Assembly: GCF_946221635.1 (NCBI RefSeq)
Contig: NZ_CAMIHB010000004.1
Coordinates: 124,001 to 188,000 of the forward strand
Source: an uncultured Rhodoferax sp.
GTDB lineage: Bacteria; Pseudomonadota; Gammaproteobacteria; Burkholderiales; Burkholderiaceae_C
Direction of reading: 5' to 3'
DNA: 64,000 bases
This document shows, in pieces, positions 32,600 through 40,534 of the stretch. Position numbers and translations under genes: made by a program. The notes beneath the pieces were generated by a model, which saw nothing but the letters and a program-made list of their open reading frames with translations, made no database searches and was not told the origin of the DNA. Position 1 is the stretch's first letter. The number at the start of each line of letters is the position of its first letter.

Positions 32600-33613
32600 T
32601 CACCACGTCGCCAGCTTCTCCAACAACCTCGCCTTCACATCTCCGCTAGCAAAACTGGCCTCAATCGAAGTCCGCGCCACGGACCTAGTCACCTCATCCG
32701 TCCACCCAAACGCCTGCCGACACAGCGCGTATTCCCCCACCAAGCTCGCGCCCAGCAGCGCCGGGTCATCGGTGTTGAGCGACACACGCACACCGGCCTG
32801 CCGCAGCCGCTCAATCGGGTGCGCCTCGATGGACGGATAGACACCCAGCACCAGATTGGATGTAGGGCACACGCCCAGCGGGATCTGCCGGTCCACCAGC
32901 ATCTGCACGAGCGCCGGGTCGTCGATGGCGCGCACGCCGTGGTCGATGCGGTCGGCGCCCAGCAGGTCCACCGCGTCCCACACGCCTTCGGGGCCGCTGG
33001 ATTCGCCCGCATGCACGGTGCGGCGCAGGCCGGCGGTGGCGGCCTGGCGGAAGGCTTCGGCAAAGCGAGGGCCGGTGCGGCCGGCGGTGGCTTCGTTGCC
33101 GTCTACCGACAGGGCCACCACGCGCGGGTGGCGCAGGGTCGTTAACGTATTCACCAGCTCGATGGCCTCAATGGCCGACTGCGTGCGCAGCAGGCTGACG
33201 CACAGGCCCACGCTGGGCAAGCCGTCTTGCTCGGCCGCGCTAAAGCCGGCTTCCATCGCATCGAGCATGGCACCCAGGCGCCCGTGCCATGCGTGCCAGT
33301 GCGTGGGGTTGAAGATGACGTCGGCGTAGCCGGTGCCGTTGGCGGCCAGGCGCTGGCTGAGGCCGTAGCTCAGCTCCACCAGCCGGTCTTGCGTGCGGGC
33401 TAGTCCGCAGGCCAGGTCCAGAAAACCCAGAAAGTCCGCCAGGCCCGAAAACTTGAACAGGTCTTCCTGCGGACGCGGCAGCGCTACGCCCTCGGCCTTG
33501 GCCCATTGCGCAATCAGCGCAGCTTCAAAGCAGCCTTCCAGATGCAGGTGCACCTCGGCCTTGGGCAGGGCTTTGAGGCGCGCGGCCTCTGCGGGCGCGA
33601 TGGGCACGCTCAC
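32600..33613 (-). CDS. add: Adenosine deaminase
   Basis: A 337-residue metallo-deaminase. The first zinc ligands are in PKAEVHLHLEGCFE. The third zinc-ligand block is TVHAGESSGPEGVWDAV, with the catalytic Glu, and then RIDHGVRA and NTDDPALLG give the remaining His and Asp residues. It deaminates adenosine to inosine; related family members take adenine. The start overlaps the DUF4287 gene stop by 4 bp. The 3' end has a partner remnant at 31650. Confidence 0.92.
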   Translation of the reverse strand: MSVPIAPAEAARLKALPKAEVHLHLEGCFEAALIAQWAKAEGVALPRPQEDLFKFSGLADFLGFLDLACGLARTQDRLVELSYGLSQRLAANGTGYADVIFNPTHWHAWHGRLGAMLDAMEAGFSAAEQDGLPSVGLCVSLLRTQSAIEAIELVNTLTTLRHPRVVALSVDGNEATAGRTGPRFAEAFRQAATAGLRRTVHAGESSGPEGVWDAVDLLGADRIDHGVRAIDDPALVQMLVDRQIPLGVCPTSNLVLGVYPSIEAHPIERLRQAGVRVSLNTDDPALLGASLVGEYALCRQAFGWTDEVTRSVARTSIEASFASGDVKARLLEKLATW

Positions 33614-33822
33614 TTGGCGGCAGCCAGGCAGTGCGCCACGATGGCATTGGCATGCCCGTGGCCCAGGCCGTGCTCGGCCTTGAGCCAGGCCACGATCTCC
33701 ATGTGCTTCTTGCCCTGCTGCTGTTTCACCAGATCAAACCAGTGGGCCATGGGATGGCCGTAGGTTTTCTCAATCGACGGGAAGTAGGACGCGGGGCCTT
33801 TGACTTTTTCGGGTGCTGCCAT
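33610..33822 (-). CDS. DUF4287 domain protein
   Basis: A 70-residue protein made almost wholly of a DUF4287 domain: YFPSIEKTYGHPMAHWFDLV followed by KKHMEIVAWLKAEHGLGHGHANA. The family has a helix-hairpin character and no firm function. It is co-transcribed with add, overlapping by ATGA. Its own start has GGAG upstream (AAGGAGACTCCC on the minus strand). Confidence 0.85.
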   Translation of the reverse strand: MAAPEKVKGPASYFPSIEKTYGHPMAHWFDLVKQQQGKKHMEIVAWLKAEHGLGHGHANAIVAHCLAAAK

Positions 33823-33882
33823 GGGAGTCTCCTTGTCGCAGCACAGAACCGGGGCTGCACGTGCGGCCCCTATTGTTATCGC

Positions 33883-34890
33883 TCACTGTGCCGAATGCAC
33901 GACCCGCGATGCCGCGACCGTCTGCTCCGGCAGGCAGCCCATGCCCACCAGCGCCGCCTCTACCGCCTCATCCAGCGGAGTGTGCGGCTCGTGGCCCAGG
34001 GTTGCCAGCAGCTTGGCGTTGTCCATGGTCACAGGCGTGCTCCACAGGTAGCGCATCTCACGCAGCTCGCGCAGGGTGACCACAAACGGGGCGGCCAAGG
34101 TAAACAGCCACCAGGGCAAGGGCGTCAACGTGGGGCGTGCGCCGCCACGGTTGCTCACCACGCGGCGGATGGACTCGGCCATCTGGGTGCCATCGGCGTC
34201 CCAATGGCCCCGCATGTGGAAGGCGGCGAAGGGCTCCAGCGTGTCGCGCCGCTGCACCAACTCCACCATGGTGCGCGCCACATCGGGCAGGTAGGACCAC
34301 TGGTGGCCCACGCCGGGCGCACCGGGCAGCGCGATGGCTTTGACGGGCTGACCGGGCTTGACGAGCCCTTGCGAGAACCAGCTGTTGCCGGGCTTGGGCC
34401 CAAAGAAGTCGCCCGCACGCACCACGATGACTTGGCAGCCCTGGCGGCTGGCCGCCTCCAGGCGCTGCTCCATCTGCACGCGGATGGCGCCCTTGCGGGT
34501 GCGCGGCTCTTGCGGCGAATCTTCGCGCAGCGTGGGAAAGGCGCTGGGGCCAAAGTTGTAGACCGTGCCGGGCAGCACGATGGTGGCGCCCTGGGCCTGG
34601 GCTGCGGCGATGGTGTTGTCCAGCATGGGCAGCACCAGGCTACCCCAGTTGCGGTAGCCGGGCGGGTTGACGGCGTGCACGATGACGCTGCAGCCCTGCG
34701 CGGCGGCCAGCACATCGGCGCGCACCATGGCGTCGCCCGTGATCCAGGCAATGCCGCCTTTCTGTTCGCTGGCCTGCGTGCCGCCGCGGCGCAGGGCACG
34801 CACTTTCCAGCCCGCGTTGACCAGCTGCCGCGCTACCTCGCCACCAATGCCGCCGGTGGCGCCCAATACCAATGCTGTGTTGCTGCTCAT
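33883..34890 (-). CDS. NAD(P)-binding protein, extended SDR/NmrA type
   Basis: A 335-residue Rossmann protein. The cofactor fingerprint is LVLGATGGIGGEVARQL at the N-terminus, followed by a short-chain-dehydrogenase/epimerase body (VYNFGP in place of the catalytic YxxxK pattern). The ATG at 34890 has AAGGAG 8 bp upstream. The same frame stays open into the divergent LysR gene. It is divergent from that regulator, with 102 bp between starts, so it is a likely target. The substrate cannot be read from the sequence. Confidence 0.85.
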   Translation of the reverse strand: MSSNTALVLGATGGIGGEVARQLVNAGWKVRALRRGGTQASEQKGGIAWITGDAMVRADVLAAAQGCSVIVHAVNPPGYRNWGSLVLPMLDNTIAAAQAQGATIVLPGTVYNFGPSAFPTLREDSPQEPRTRKGAIRVQMEQRLEAASRQGCQVIVVRAGDFFGPKPGNSWFSQGLVKPGQPVKAIALPGAPGVGHQWSYLPDVARTMVELVQRRDTLEPFAAFHMRGHWDADGTQMAESIRRVVSNRGGARPTLTPLPWWLFTLAAPFVVTLRELREMRYLWSTPVTMDNAKLLATLGHEPHTPLDEAVEAALVGMGCLPEQTVAASRVVHSAQ

Positions 34891-34992
34891 CTCAAAACTC
34901 CTTGAAGACAACGTGTTGCGATGGATGAAGTTTGGAAGGTCGGGGGTTAACAAGCAATTGACCGACATGCACCAGCGGCCATACATTTCTGT

Positions 34993-35895
34993 ATGACTAC
35001 CGAGAACCACACCGAGATTGGCTGGGAGCTGTACCGCTCGTATTTGGGCGTGCTGGAAGAGGGCTCGCTCTCGGGCGCCGCCCGTGCCATGGGCATTGCC
35101 CAGCCCACCGTGGGGCGCCACATTGACGCGCTGGAGAAGGCCCTGGGCGTGGCGCTGTTCACCCGCTCGCAAACCGGGCTGCTGCCGACCGAAGCGGCGC
35201 TGGCACTGCAGCCCTTTGCCCAAAGCATGAGCAGCTCGGCCGCCGCACTCAAGCGCGCCGCCGAGAGTCAGGGAAGCGGTATCCGGGGAACGGTGCGCAT
35301 CACCGCCAGCGAGGTGATGGGCGTGGAGGTGCTGCCGCCCATGTTGGCGCAGCTGCAAGAGACCTACCCCGACCTGAAGGTGGAACTGGTGCTGACCAAC
35401 CGCGTGCAAGACCTGCTGCAGCGCGAAGCCGACATTGCCGTGCGCATGACGCCGCCCAAACAGGAGCAACTGATTGCCCGCCGCGTGGGCGAAGTGCACC
35501 TGGGATTTCATGCGCACCCCAGCTACCTGCAGCGGCGCGGCACACCGCAGACGCTGGACGATTTGGCCCAGCACGCGCTGATTGGCTTTGACGAAGAAAG
35601 CGCATTCGTGCGCGCAGCCCGCAAGGGCATGACGCTTTGGCAGCGCGAGGCCTTTGCGCTGCGCACTGACAACGATGTGGCCCAGCTCGCGCTGATCCGG
35701 GCGGGCTGCGGCATTGGGGTGTGCCAGAACCTGCTGGCGCGGCGCGACCCGCAGCTGGTGCGCCTCTTGCCGGACAGCTTCACCCTGAGCCTGGAGACCT
35801 GGCTGACCATGCACGAAGACCTGCGCAACACGCCGCGCTGCAAGGTGACCTTTGAGGCGCTGCTGAAAGGCCTGCAGGCCTATATGACGGAGTGA
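34993..35895 (+). CDS. LysR-family transcriptional regulator
   Basis: A 300-residue LysR protein. The helix-turn-helix is in GSLSGAARAMGIAQPTVGRH, and the effector domain ends near FEALLKGLQAYM. It is divergent from the reductase gene at 33883, the usual arrangement for a LysR regulator and its target. It is convergent with the next reductase gene, 13 bp away. Confidence 0.92.
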   Translation: MTTENHTEIGWELYRSYLGVLEEGSLSGAARAMGIAQPTVGRHIDALEKALGVALFTRSQTGLLPTEAALALQPFAQSMSSSAAALKRAAESQGSGIRGTVRITASEVMGVEVLPPMLAQLQETYPDLKVELVLTNRVQDLLQREADIAVRMTPPKQEQLIARRVGEVHLGFHAHPSYLQRRGTPQTLDDLAQHALIGFDEESAFVRAARKGMTLWQREAFALRTDNDVAQLALIRAGCGIGVCQNLLARRDPQLVRLLPDSFTLSLETWLTMHEDLRNTPRCKVTFEALLKGLQAYMTE

Positions 35896-35908
35896 GCGGA
35901 GCGCCGCT

Positions 35909-36805
35909 TCACGCCGCGAAATAGCTGGGCAGCGCCAGGTCCTCCAGCAGACCGGGCCCACTGGGATTCCAGCCTAGCGTCTCACGCGTGTGCTGGCTCG
36001 ATACGCGGTTATCCAGGCCCGCGAAGTGGGCGAACCAGCCAAAGTGCGCGGCAGCCTCTTCCGGCGTTTTGGCCAGCACTGGCAGCCGGAGCCCTTGGCC
36101 AATGGCGGTGGCGATGTCCTTGAACGGTACACCGCCTTCTGCCGCGCCGTGGTAGCGGGCACCGGCCACGCCCTTCTCCAACACCAGGCGGTATAGCTGC
36201 GCGGCGTCCAGCCGGTGCACCGCGGGCCAATGGTTGAGCCCTTCGCCCACATACGCGCTGGCACCGTGCTGGCGCGCAATGCCAATCAGCAGCGGCACAA
36301 AACCGTGGTCGCCCACGCCATGCACCGACGGGGGCAGCCGCACGACGCAGACATGGACGCCACGCACCGCCAGCGCAGCGGCGGCTTCTTCAGAGGCCAC
36401 GCGGGGAACCTCCGTCGCGCTGGCCGCGAGCACGTCCGATTCAACACCGAGCCGCCCGGAAGGCAGCAGGCCCGTGCCCGAGGTGATGACGAGCGGGCGC
36501 CGGCTTCCTCGCAGCGCGGAGCCCAGCGCGTCGATGGCGCTGCGATCCGCCTCGCAATTGGCCTTGAATTTGGAGAAGTCGTGGTTGAAGGCGGTGTGGA
36601 TCACGCCGTCTGCCATGGCCGCACCACGGCGCAGACTGTCCAGGTCTTGCAGATCGCCGCGGTGCACCTCGGCGCCCGCAGCGCGGAGGGACGCTGCGCC
36701 CGCATCGGTACGCGCCAGCCCCAGAACCTGGTGCCCCGCAGCCAGCAACTCCTGCACGATGGCAGACCCAATGAACCCGGTGGCACCGGTCACAAAAACT
36801 CGCAT
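35909..36805 (-). CDS. NAD-dependent epimerase/dehydratase family (SDR) protein
   Basis: A 298-residue extended SDR beginning MRVFVTGATGFIGSAIVQEL with the GxxGxxG cofactor motif. Later it has VVRLPPSVHGVGDHG and a C-terminal substrate part. It resembles the YwnB/YeeZ-like SDR group of uncharacterised reductases. The start at 36805 is chosen because AGGAG lies 8 bp upstream; an ATG two codons earlier would be too close to it. It is divergent from an AraC regulator, 106 bp away. Confidence 0.88.
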   Translation of the reverse strand: MRVFVTGATGFIGSAIVQELLAAGHQVLGLARTDAGAASLRAAGAEVHRGDLQDLDSLRRGAAMADGVIHTAFNHDFSKFKANCEADRSAIDALGSALRGSRRPLVITSGTGLLPSGRLGVESDVLAASATEVPRVASEEAAAALAVRGVHVCVVRLPPSVHGVGDHGFVPLLIGIARQHGASAYVGEGLNHWPAVHRLDAAQLYRLVLEKGVAGARYHGAAEGGVPFKDIATAIGQGLRLPVLAKTPEEAAAHFGWFAHFAGLDNRVSSQHTRETLGWNPSGPGLLEDLALPSYFAA

Positions 36806-36911
36806 GGTCATTTCTCCTGTTGAGGGGAGCAATGTAGGCAACAGCGTCGATACGGTCTATGCTGCAAAGTCTTTGTTTTCATTGCAATCGTCCAAACCCT
36901 TTTTGCCCGCC

Positions 36912-37829
36912 ATGGATCCTTTGTCCGATGTCTTGTCGCTGCTGCAACCGCGCAGCAATGTGTCTGCCGGCTTTGACGCGGGGGGCGACTGGTCGATAGC
37001 GTTCAGCGGCAATGTGGGCATCAAGTGCTATGCGGTCGCGTCCGGCGAATGCTGGCTGGCGGTGGACGGTGTCATTGACCCCGTGCACCTGCGCGCGGGG
37101 GATTGCTTCCTGCTGCCCAGCGGACGGCCCTTTCGTCTGGCCAGTGATCTGACCCTCCCCGCCATGGCATCGACTGCCGTGTTTCCACCTCCGCAGGCGG
37201 GCGGTGTGGTGCGCTGGAACGGCGGTGGATCGGTGTTTCTGGTGGGCAGTCGTTTCACACTGGCTGGCCGGCATGCCGACATGCTGCTGGCCATGCTTCC
37301 GCCCATCGTCCACATCCGCAAAAAGGCCGAACAAGTTGCGTTGCGCTGGTCGATCGAACGCATGATGCAGGAACTGCATGCGGAACAACCCGGCAGCTAC
37401 CTGATGGCGCAGCACCTGTCGCACATGATGCTGGTGCAAGCCTTGCGCGTGCACCTGGACCGGGGGGAGGGCGAGGGGGGCGTGGGGTGGATGTTCGCAT
37501 TGGCGGACAAGCAGATGGGCCCGACACTGCAGGCCATGCACGCCGAACCCGCGCGCCACTGGACCCTGGAAGAGTTGGCGCGGCATGCCTGCATGTCGCG
37601 CTCGGCATTTGCGCAGAAGTTCAAACGCACGGTGGGCGCGTCCGCCATGGACTACCTGACGCGCTGGCGCATGCTGCTGGCTGCGGACCGCCTGACGCGC
37701 ACGCAGCAGCCTTTGTCCGCCATCGCGCTCTCGCTGGGCTATGAATCCGAGAGCGCCTTTGGCACAGCCTTCAAGCGCGTGATGGGCCGCTCGCCCCGCC
37801 AATACAGCCGCGCCAGCACCGCCGCCTGA
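36912..37829 (+). CDS. AraC-family transcriptional regulator (cupin_6 type)
   Basis: A 305-residue protein with an N-terminal cupin sensor (GDCFLLPSGRPFRLASDL) and a C-terminal double helix-turn-helix (ELARHACMSRSAFAQKFKR, then AIALSLGYESESAFGTAFKR). The middle block PPIVHIR is typical of the cupin_6 group that often regulates adjacent reductases. The divergent SDR gene is the probable target. The ATG at 36912 marks the end of the promoter gap; a longer upstream frame overlaps the SDR gene. Confidence 0.9.
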   Translation: MDPLSDVLSLLQPRSNVSAGFDAGGDWSIAFSGNVGIKCYAVASGECWLAVDGVIDPVHLRAGDCFLLPSGRPFRLASDLTLPAMASTAVFPPPQAGGVVRWNGGGSVFLVGSRFTLAGRHADMLLAMLPPIVHIRKKAEQVALRWSIERMMQELHAEQPGSYLMAQHLSHMMLVQALRVHLDRGEGEGGVGWMFALADKQMGPTLQAMHAEPARHWTLEELARHACMSRSAFAQKFKRTVGASAMDYLTRWRMLLAADRLTRTQQPLSAIALSLGYESESAFGTAFKRVMGRSPRQYSRASTAA

Positions 37830-37834
37830 ACGCC

Positions 37835-38494
37835 ATGGCCCGTCCCACCTGCACCCAATGCCTGCGCCCGCAGGCCACCTGCATCTGCCGCTTCGCCAGG
37901 CCCACGCTTGCGGCCTGCGAGGTGCTGATCCTGCAGCACCCGCTCGAAGTTCACCACGCCAAGAACAGCGCGCGCCTGCTGCACCTGAGCCTGCCGGGGA
38001 GCCGGCTCGTGGTGGGTGAGGCGTTTGACGACGCGATGCTGCGGGCGCTGATGCCCGATGACCGCTACACGGTGCTGCTGTACCCGCCCGCAGACTGCGC
38101 GGGCCACGCGGTGCCCGCGCCCCTGGATGTGAACCGGCAGGGCGGACTGCACGCGCTGCGGCTGGTGGTACTGGATGCCACCTGGCGCAAGAGCCGCAAG
38201 ATGCTGCACCAGAGCCCTGGACTGCAACGCCTGCCGCGGCTGGCACTCCAGGAGGTGCCGCCGGGCCGCTACCCGATCCGCAAGGCACACGCGCCCGACC
38301 AGCGCTCCACGCTGGAGGCCACTTGTGCTGCGCTGGCGCAGTTGGAGGGCGACGCCACACGCTGGCATCCACTGCTGGTGGCGTTTGATGGCTTTGTGGC
38401 GCAACAGCAAGGCCATGTGTCGAATAGGGCCCCAGCCCGCGTAGATATTGCGCAAATCGCTCCTGTTTCAGGAGCAAATTTTTCGACCCCGTAG
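37835..38494 (+). CDS. DTW-domain protein (tRNA-uridine aminocarboxypropyltransferase family)
   Basis: A 219-residue protein. The N-terminal cysteines CTQCLRPQATCIC likely bind zinc. The DTW family motif is LDATWRKSRKM, preceded by a SPOUT-like fold. Known DTW proteins (TapT, TuaA) place an acp group on uridine in tRNA from S-adenosylmethionine. It is 5 bp after the AraC gene, probably co-transcribed but unrelated. The last 20 residues (from about APARVDIAQIAP) are encoded by a copy of the dispersed repeat, so the ancestral stop was lost or displaced. Confidence 0.88.
   Translation: MARPTCTQCLRPQATCICRFARPTLAACEVLILQHPLEVHHAKNSARLLHLSLPGSRLVVGEAFDDAMLRALMPDDRYTVLLYPPADCAGHAVPAPLDVNRQGGLHALRLVVLDATWRKSRKMLHQSPGLQRLPRLALQEVPPGRYPIRKAHAPDQRSTLEATCAALAQLEGDATRWHPLLVAFDGFVAQQQGHVSNRAPARVDIAQIAPVSGANFSTP
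38427..38480 (+). repeat. Dispersed intergenic repeat, copy D (inside a gene's 3' end)
   Basis: GTAGATATTGCGCAAATCGC followed by TCCTGTTTCAGGAGCAAAT matches the family. It is translated as the C-terminal tail of the DTW protein. TCCTG/CAGGA gives a small hairpin. Confidence 0.7.
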
Positions 38495-38532
38495 GCAGTA
38501 GGCCATTTGCAAGCGTCAAAAAAAAGCTCGGC

Positions 38533-38648
38533 TATACTGCGCCCCGCAGTCGCCCCACGGGCACTGTCGTAGGCGTTACCGTTAACCAACGCGTCCTGTG
38601 TCGAGAGGATCCCAGCGGGGAGTGTCTCGGCGTTAACAAGGCGCGTCC
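38533..38648 (+). promoter_or_regulatory. Promoter and possible structured leader of the MFS gene
   Basis: A -10 box TATACT is at 38533-38538. The transcript leader of about 105 bases can form GCGTT/AACGC and a hairpin CGAGA (38602-38606)/TCTCG (38625-38629) with an inner CCC/GGG stem. CGCGTCC occurs at 38590-38596 and again at 38642-38648, directly before the ATG. The ribosome site AAGG (38638-38641) lies within the paired end. I cannot match it to a known riboswitch class. Confidence 0.4.
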
Positions 38649-39851
38649 ATGTCTACACATTTTTCATCTCCCTCCGTTTCCGTTCGTCCGTCCGAGCCCT
38701 CCGTGCTTGCTGGGTTATTGCCCATCGTTGCGGCCGTGTTTCTCGGTTTCCTCGCCATCAGCGTTCCGCTGGCCGCACTGGCCTTGCAGGTGCGCGACCA
38801 GCTGGGCTTTGGCCCGGCCACCGTGGGCTGGGTCATCGGCATCCAGTCGCTGGCCACGCTGCTGACGCGGCACCAGGCCGGCACGCTGAGTGACCAACGC
38901 GGGCCGCGCAGTGCCGTGCTGCTGGGCCTGCCGCTCACCGCCATTTCAGGCCTGGCCTACGCACTCTCGGCATTGCTGCCGCTGGGGCCGCAGTGGCAGC
39001 TGGCCGTGCTCATCCTCGGGCGCCTGGTGGCTGGCCTGGGCGAGAGCCTGTTTCTCACCGGCCTGATGAGCTGGGGCATTGCGCGCGTGGGCCCGGCGCG
39101 CACGGGCAAGGTCATGTCCTGGGTGGGCATTGCGCTCTACGCAGCGCTGGGTTTGGGCGCTCCGCTGGGCCTGGCCCTGCATGAGGCCCACGGTTTTGCC
39201 AGTGTTGCTGTGGTGGCCGTACTCACGCCCTTGCTTGCGTGGGTGATCGCCTTCCGCCTGCACGCCGTACCGGCCAGTGGCGGGCAACGCGTGCCGTTTC
39301 ACCGCGTGCTGGGACTGATCTGGCGGCCGGGCCTGGTGCTGGCGCTGGCCACGGTGCCCTACGCCGCGATGGCGGCCTTCCTCACGCTGAACTATGCGGC
39401 CCACGGCTGGCCGCATGCGGGCACAGCGCTGCTGGCCTTCAGCGTGGCCTATGTGCTGGTGCGCCTGGTGGGCTCCGGCCTGCCGGACCGCCTGGGTGCG
39501 CGCACCGTGGCGGTGGGCTCGCTGGCGCTGGAACTGGCAGGCCAGTTGCTGATCTGGCTGGCGCCCGTGCCTGCCGTGGCGCTGCTGGGCGCCACGCTCA
39601 CGGGCCTGGGTTTCTCGCTGGTGTTTCCGTCCATGGGGGTGCTGGCCACGCAGTCGGTGCCACCCGAGCAACGTGGCCGCGCGGTGGGCAATTTCATTGC
39701 CTTTGCGGACATCGCGCTGGGCGTGACCGGCCCGGTGGTGGGTCTGGTCACGCAGTGGCTGGGCATCCGCGCGGCCTTTCTGGTGGGCGCAGGGGCCACC
39801 TGTGCAGCGCTGGGCCTGCTGGCCGCAGTGCGCCTGGGCCGCAAGGCGTGA
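38649..39851 (+). CDS. MFS transporter (YhhS/YfcJ-like)
   Basis: A 400-residue inner-membrane protein with 12 membrane segments. The motif-A region is GTLSDQRGPRSAVLLG after helix 2, and GSGLPDRLGARTVAVGS is its counterpart in the second half. Length and motifs match the YhhS/YfcJ (UPF0226) permeases, for which arabinose and drug export have been suggested. The substrate here is unknown. The gene has its own promoter and a long leader. Confidence 0.88.
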   Translation: MSTHFSSPSVSVRPSEPSVLAGLLPIVAAVFLGFLAISVPLAALALQVRDQLGFGPATVGWVIGIQSLATLLTRHQAGTLSDQRGPRSAVLLGLPLTAISGLAYALSALLPLGPQWQLAVLILGRLVAGLGESLFLTGLMSWGIARVGPARTGKVMSWVGIALYAALGLGAPLGLALHEAHGFASVAVVAVLTPLLAWVIAFRLHAVPASGGQRVPFHRVLGLIWRPGLVLALATVPYAAMAAFLTLNYAAHGWPHAGTALLAFSVAYVLVRLVGSGLPDRLGARTVAVGSLALELAGQLLIWLAPVPAVALLGATLTGLGFSLVFPSMGVLATQSVPPEQRGRAVGNFIAFADIALGVTGPVVGLVTQWLGIRAAFLVGAGATCAALGLLAAVRLGRKA

Positions 39852-39859
39852 AGCAGGGT

Positions 39860-40534
39860 CTAGACCTTGCGCATGAATTTGAAGATCAGGATCCAGAAGC
39901 TCAGGATAAGGCTGGCCACGGGGAACTGCAGCGCGGTGGGCATGAAGTAGATGACCAGCACGCCCGGCCCCCACACGCACCACACGGCAATGATGACGGG
40001 CAGGTAGCGCTGGGTCCAGAAGTCCAGCGTGCCGAAGTAGCGCAGCGTGCTGGTGCGAAAGCCCTCGTCCTTCCAGAGGAAGACGCCCACCATGATGAAG
40101 TTGGACACCGGCGAGTAGACGAACTGGTCGAACAGCATCTTCTTGATGATGGTGGCCGCATCGTTGCCGCTACCGAACAGGCTGACCTGCACGGCATACA
40201 GCACCTGCACCGACATGCCGATGAGGCCGAACACCACAATGGCAAAGGTCATGTCTTTGACGATGGTGCGTGGCACCGGCTGGCGCAGCACGGCCCAGGC
40301 CAGCAACTCAGGCACCAGCACGGCAAAGGTGGCATAGGTGACGAAGGAGCCGGTGTAGCCCCAGGCCTGCTTGAGTTCGCCCCATTGCCGCAACCCGCTT
40401 TCCACGGCAGGGCTGAACAGGTAAGCCAGCAAGAGCAGCACCAGCCCACACCAGAGCACCAGCCCCGGCTTCATGTTGGCCAGCACCGCCGTGCGGACCT
40501 GCTGCAGGGCCGTGGGTTTCTGGTCGGCCCGCAT
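39860..40534 (-). CDS. Integral membrane protein, Mpv17/PMP22-like
   Basis: A 224-residue protein with about six membrane helices. The second half (MLFDQFVYSPVSNFIMVGVF, then FWTQRYLPVIIAVWCVWGPG) resembles the DQ...P and W-x-P blocks of Mpv17/PMP22 proteins, though distantly. It starts in the stop of the MYG1 gene (TGATG), so it is translationally coupled to it. Function is unknown. Confidence 0.65.
   Translation of the reverse strand: MRADQKPTALQQVRTAVLANMKPGLVLWCGLVLLLLAYLFSPAVESGLRQWGELKQAWGYTGSFVTYATFAVLVPELLAWAVLRQPVPRTIVKDMTFAIVVFGLIGMSVQVLYAVQVSLFGSGNDAATIIKKMLFDQFVYSPVSNFIMVGVFLWKDEGFRTSTLRYFGTLDFWTQRYLPVIIAVWCVWGPGVLVIYFMPTALQFPVASLILSFWILIFKFMRKV

Noticed and set aside
28254..33613. 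A prophage or integrative element
   Set aside because: No integrase, structural or replication genes and no tRNA attachment site are present; only cargo and duplicated gene ends can be seen.
38542..38648. Assignment of the MFS leader to a guanidine or manganese riboswitch
   Set aside because: A GGGGAGTG string and an ACGG occur, but the paired hairpins and core required by those classes are absent, so I report only an unclassified leader.
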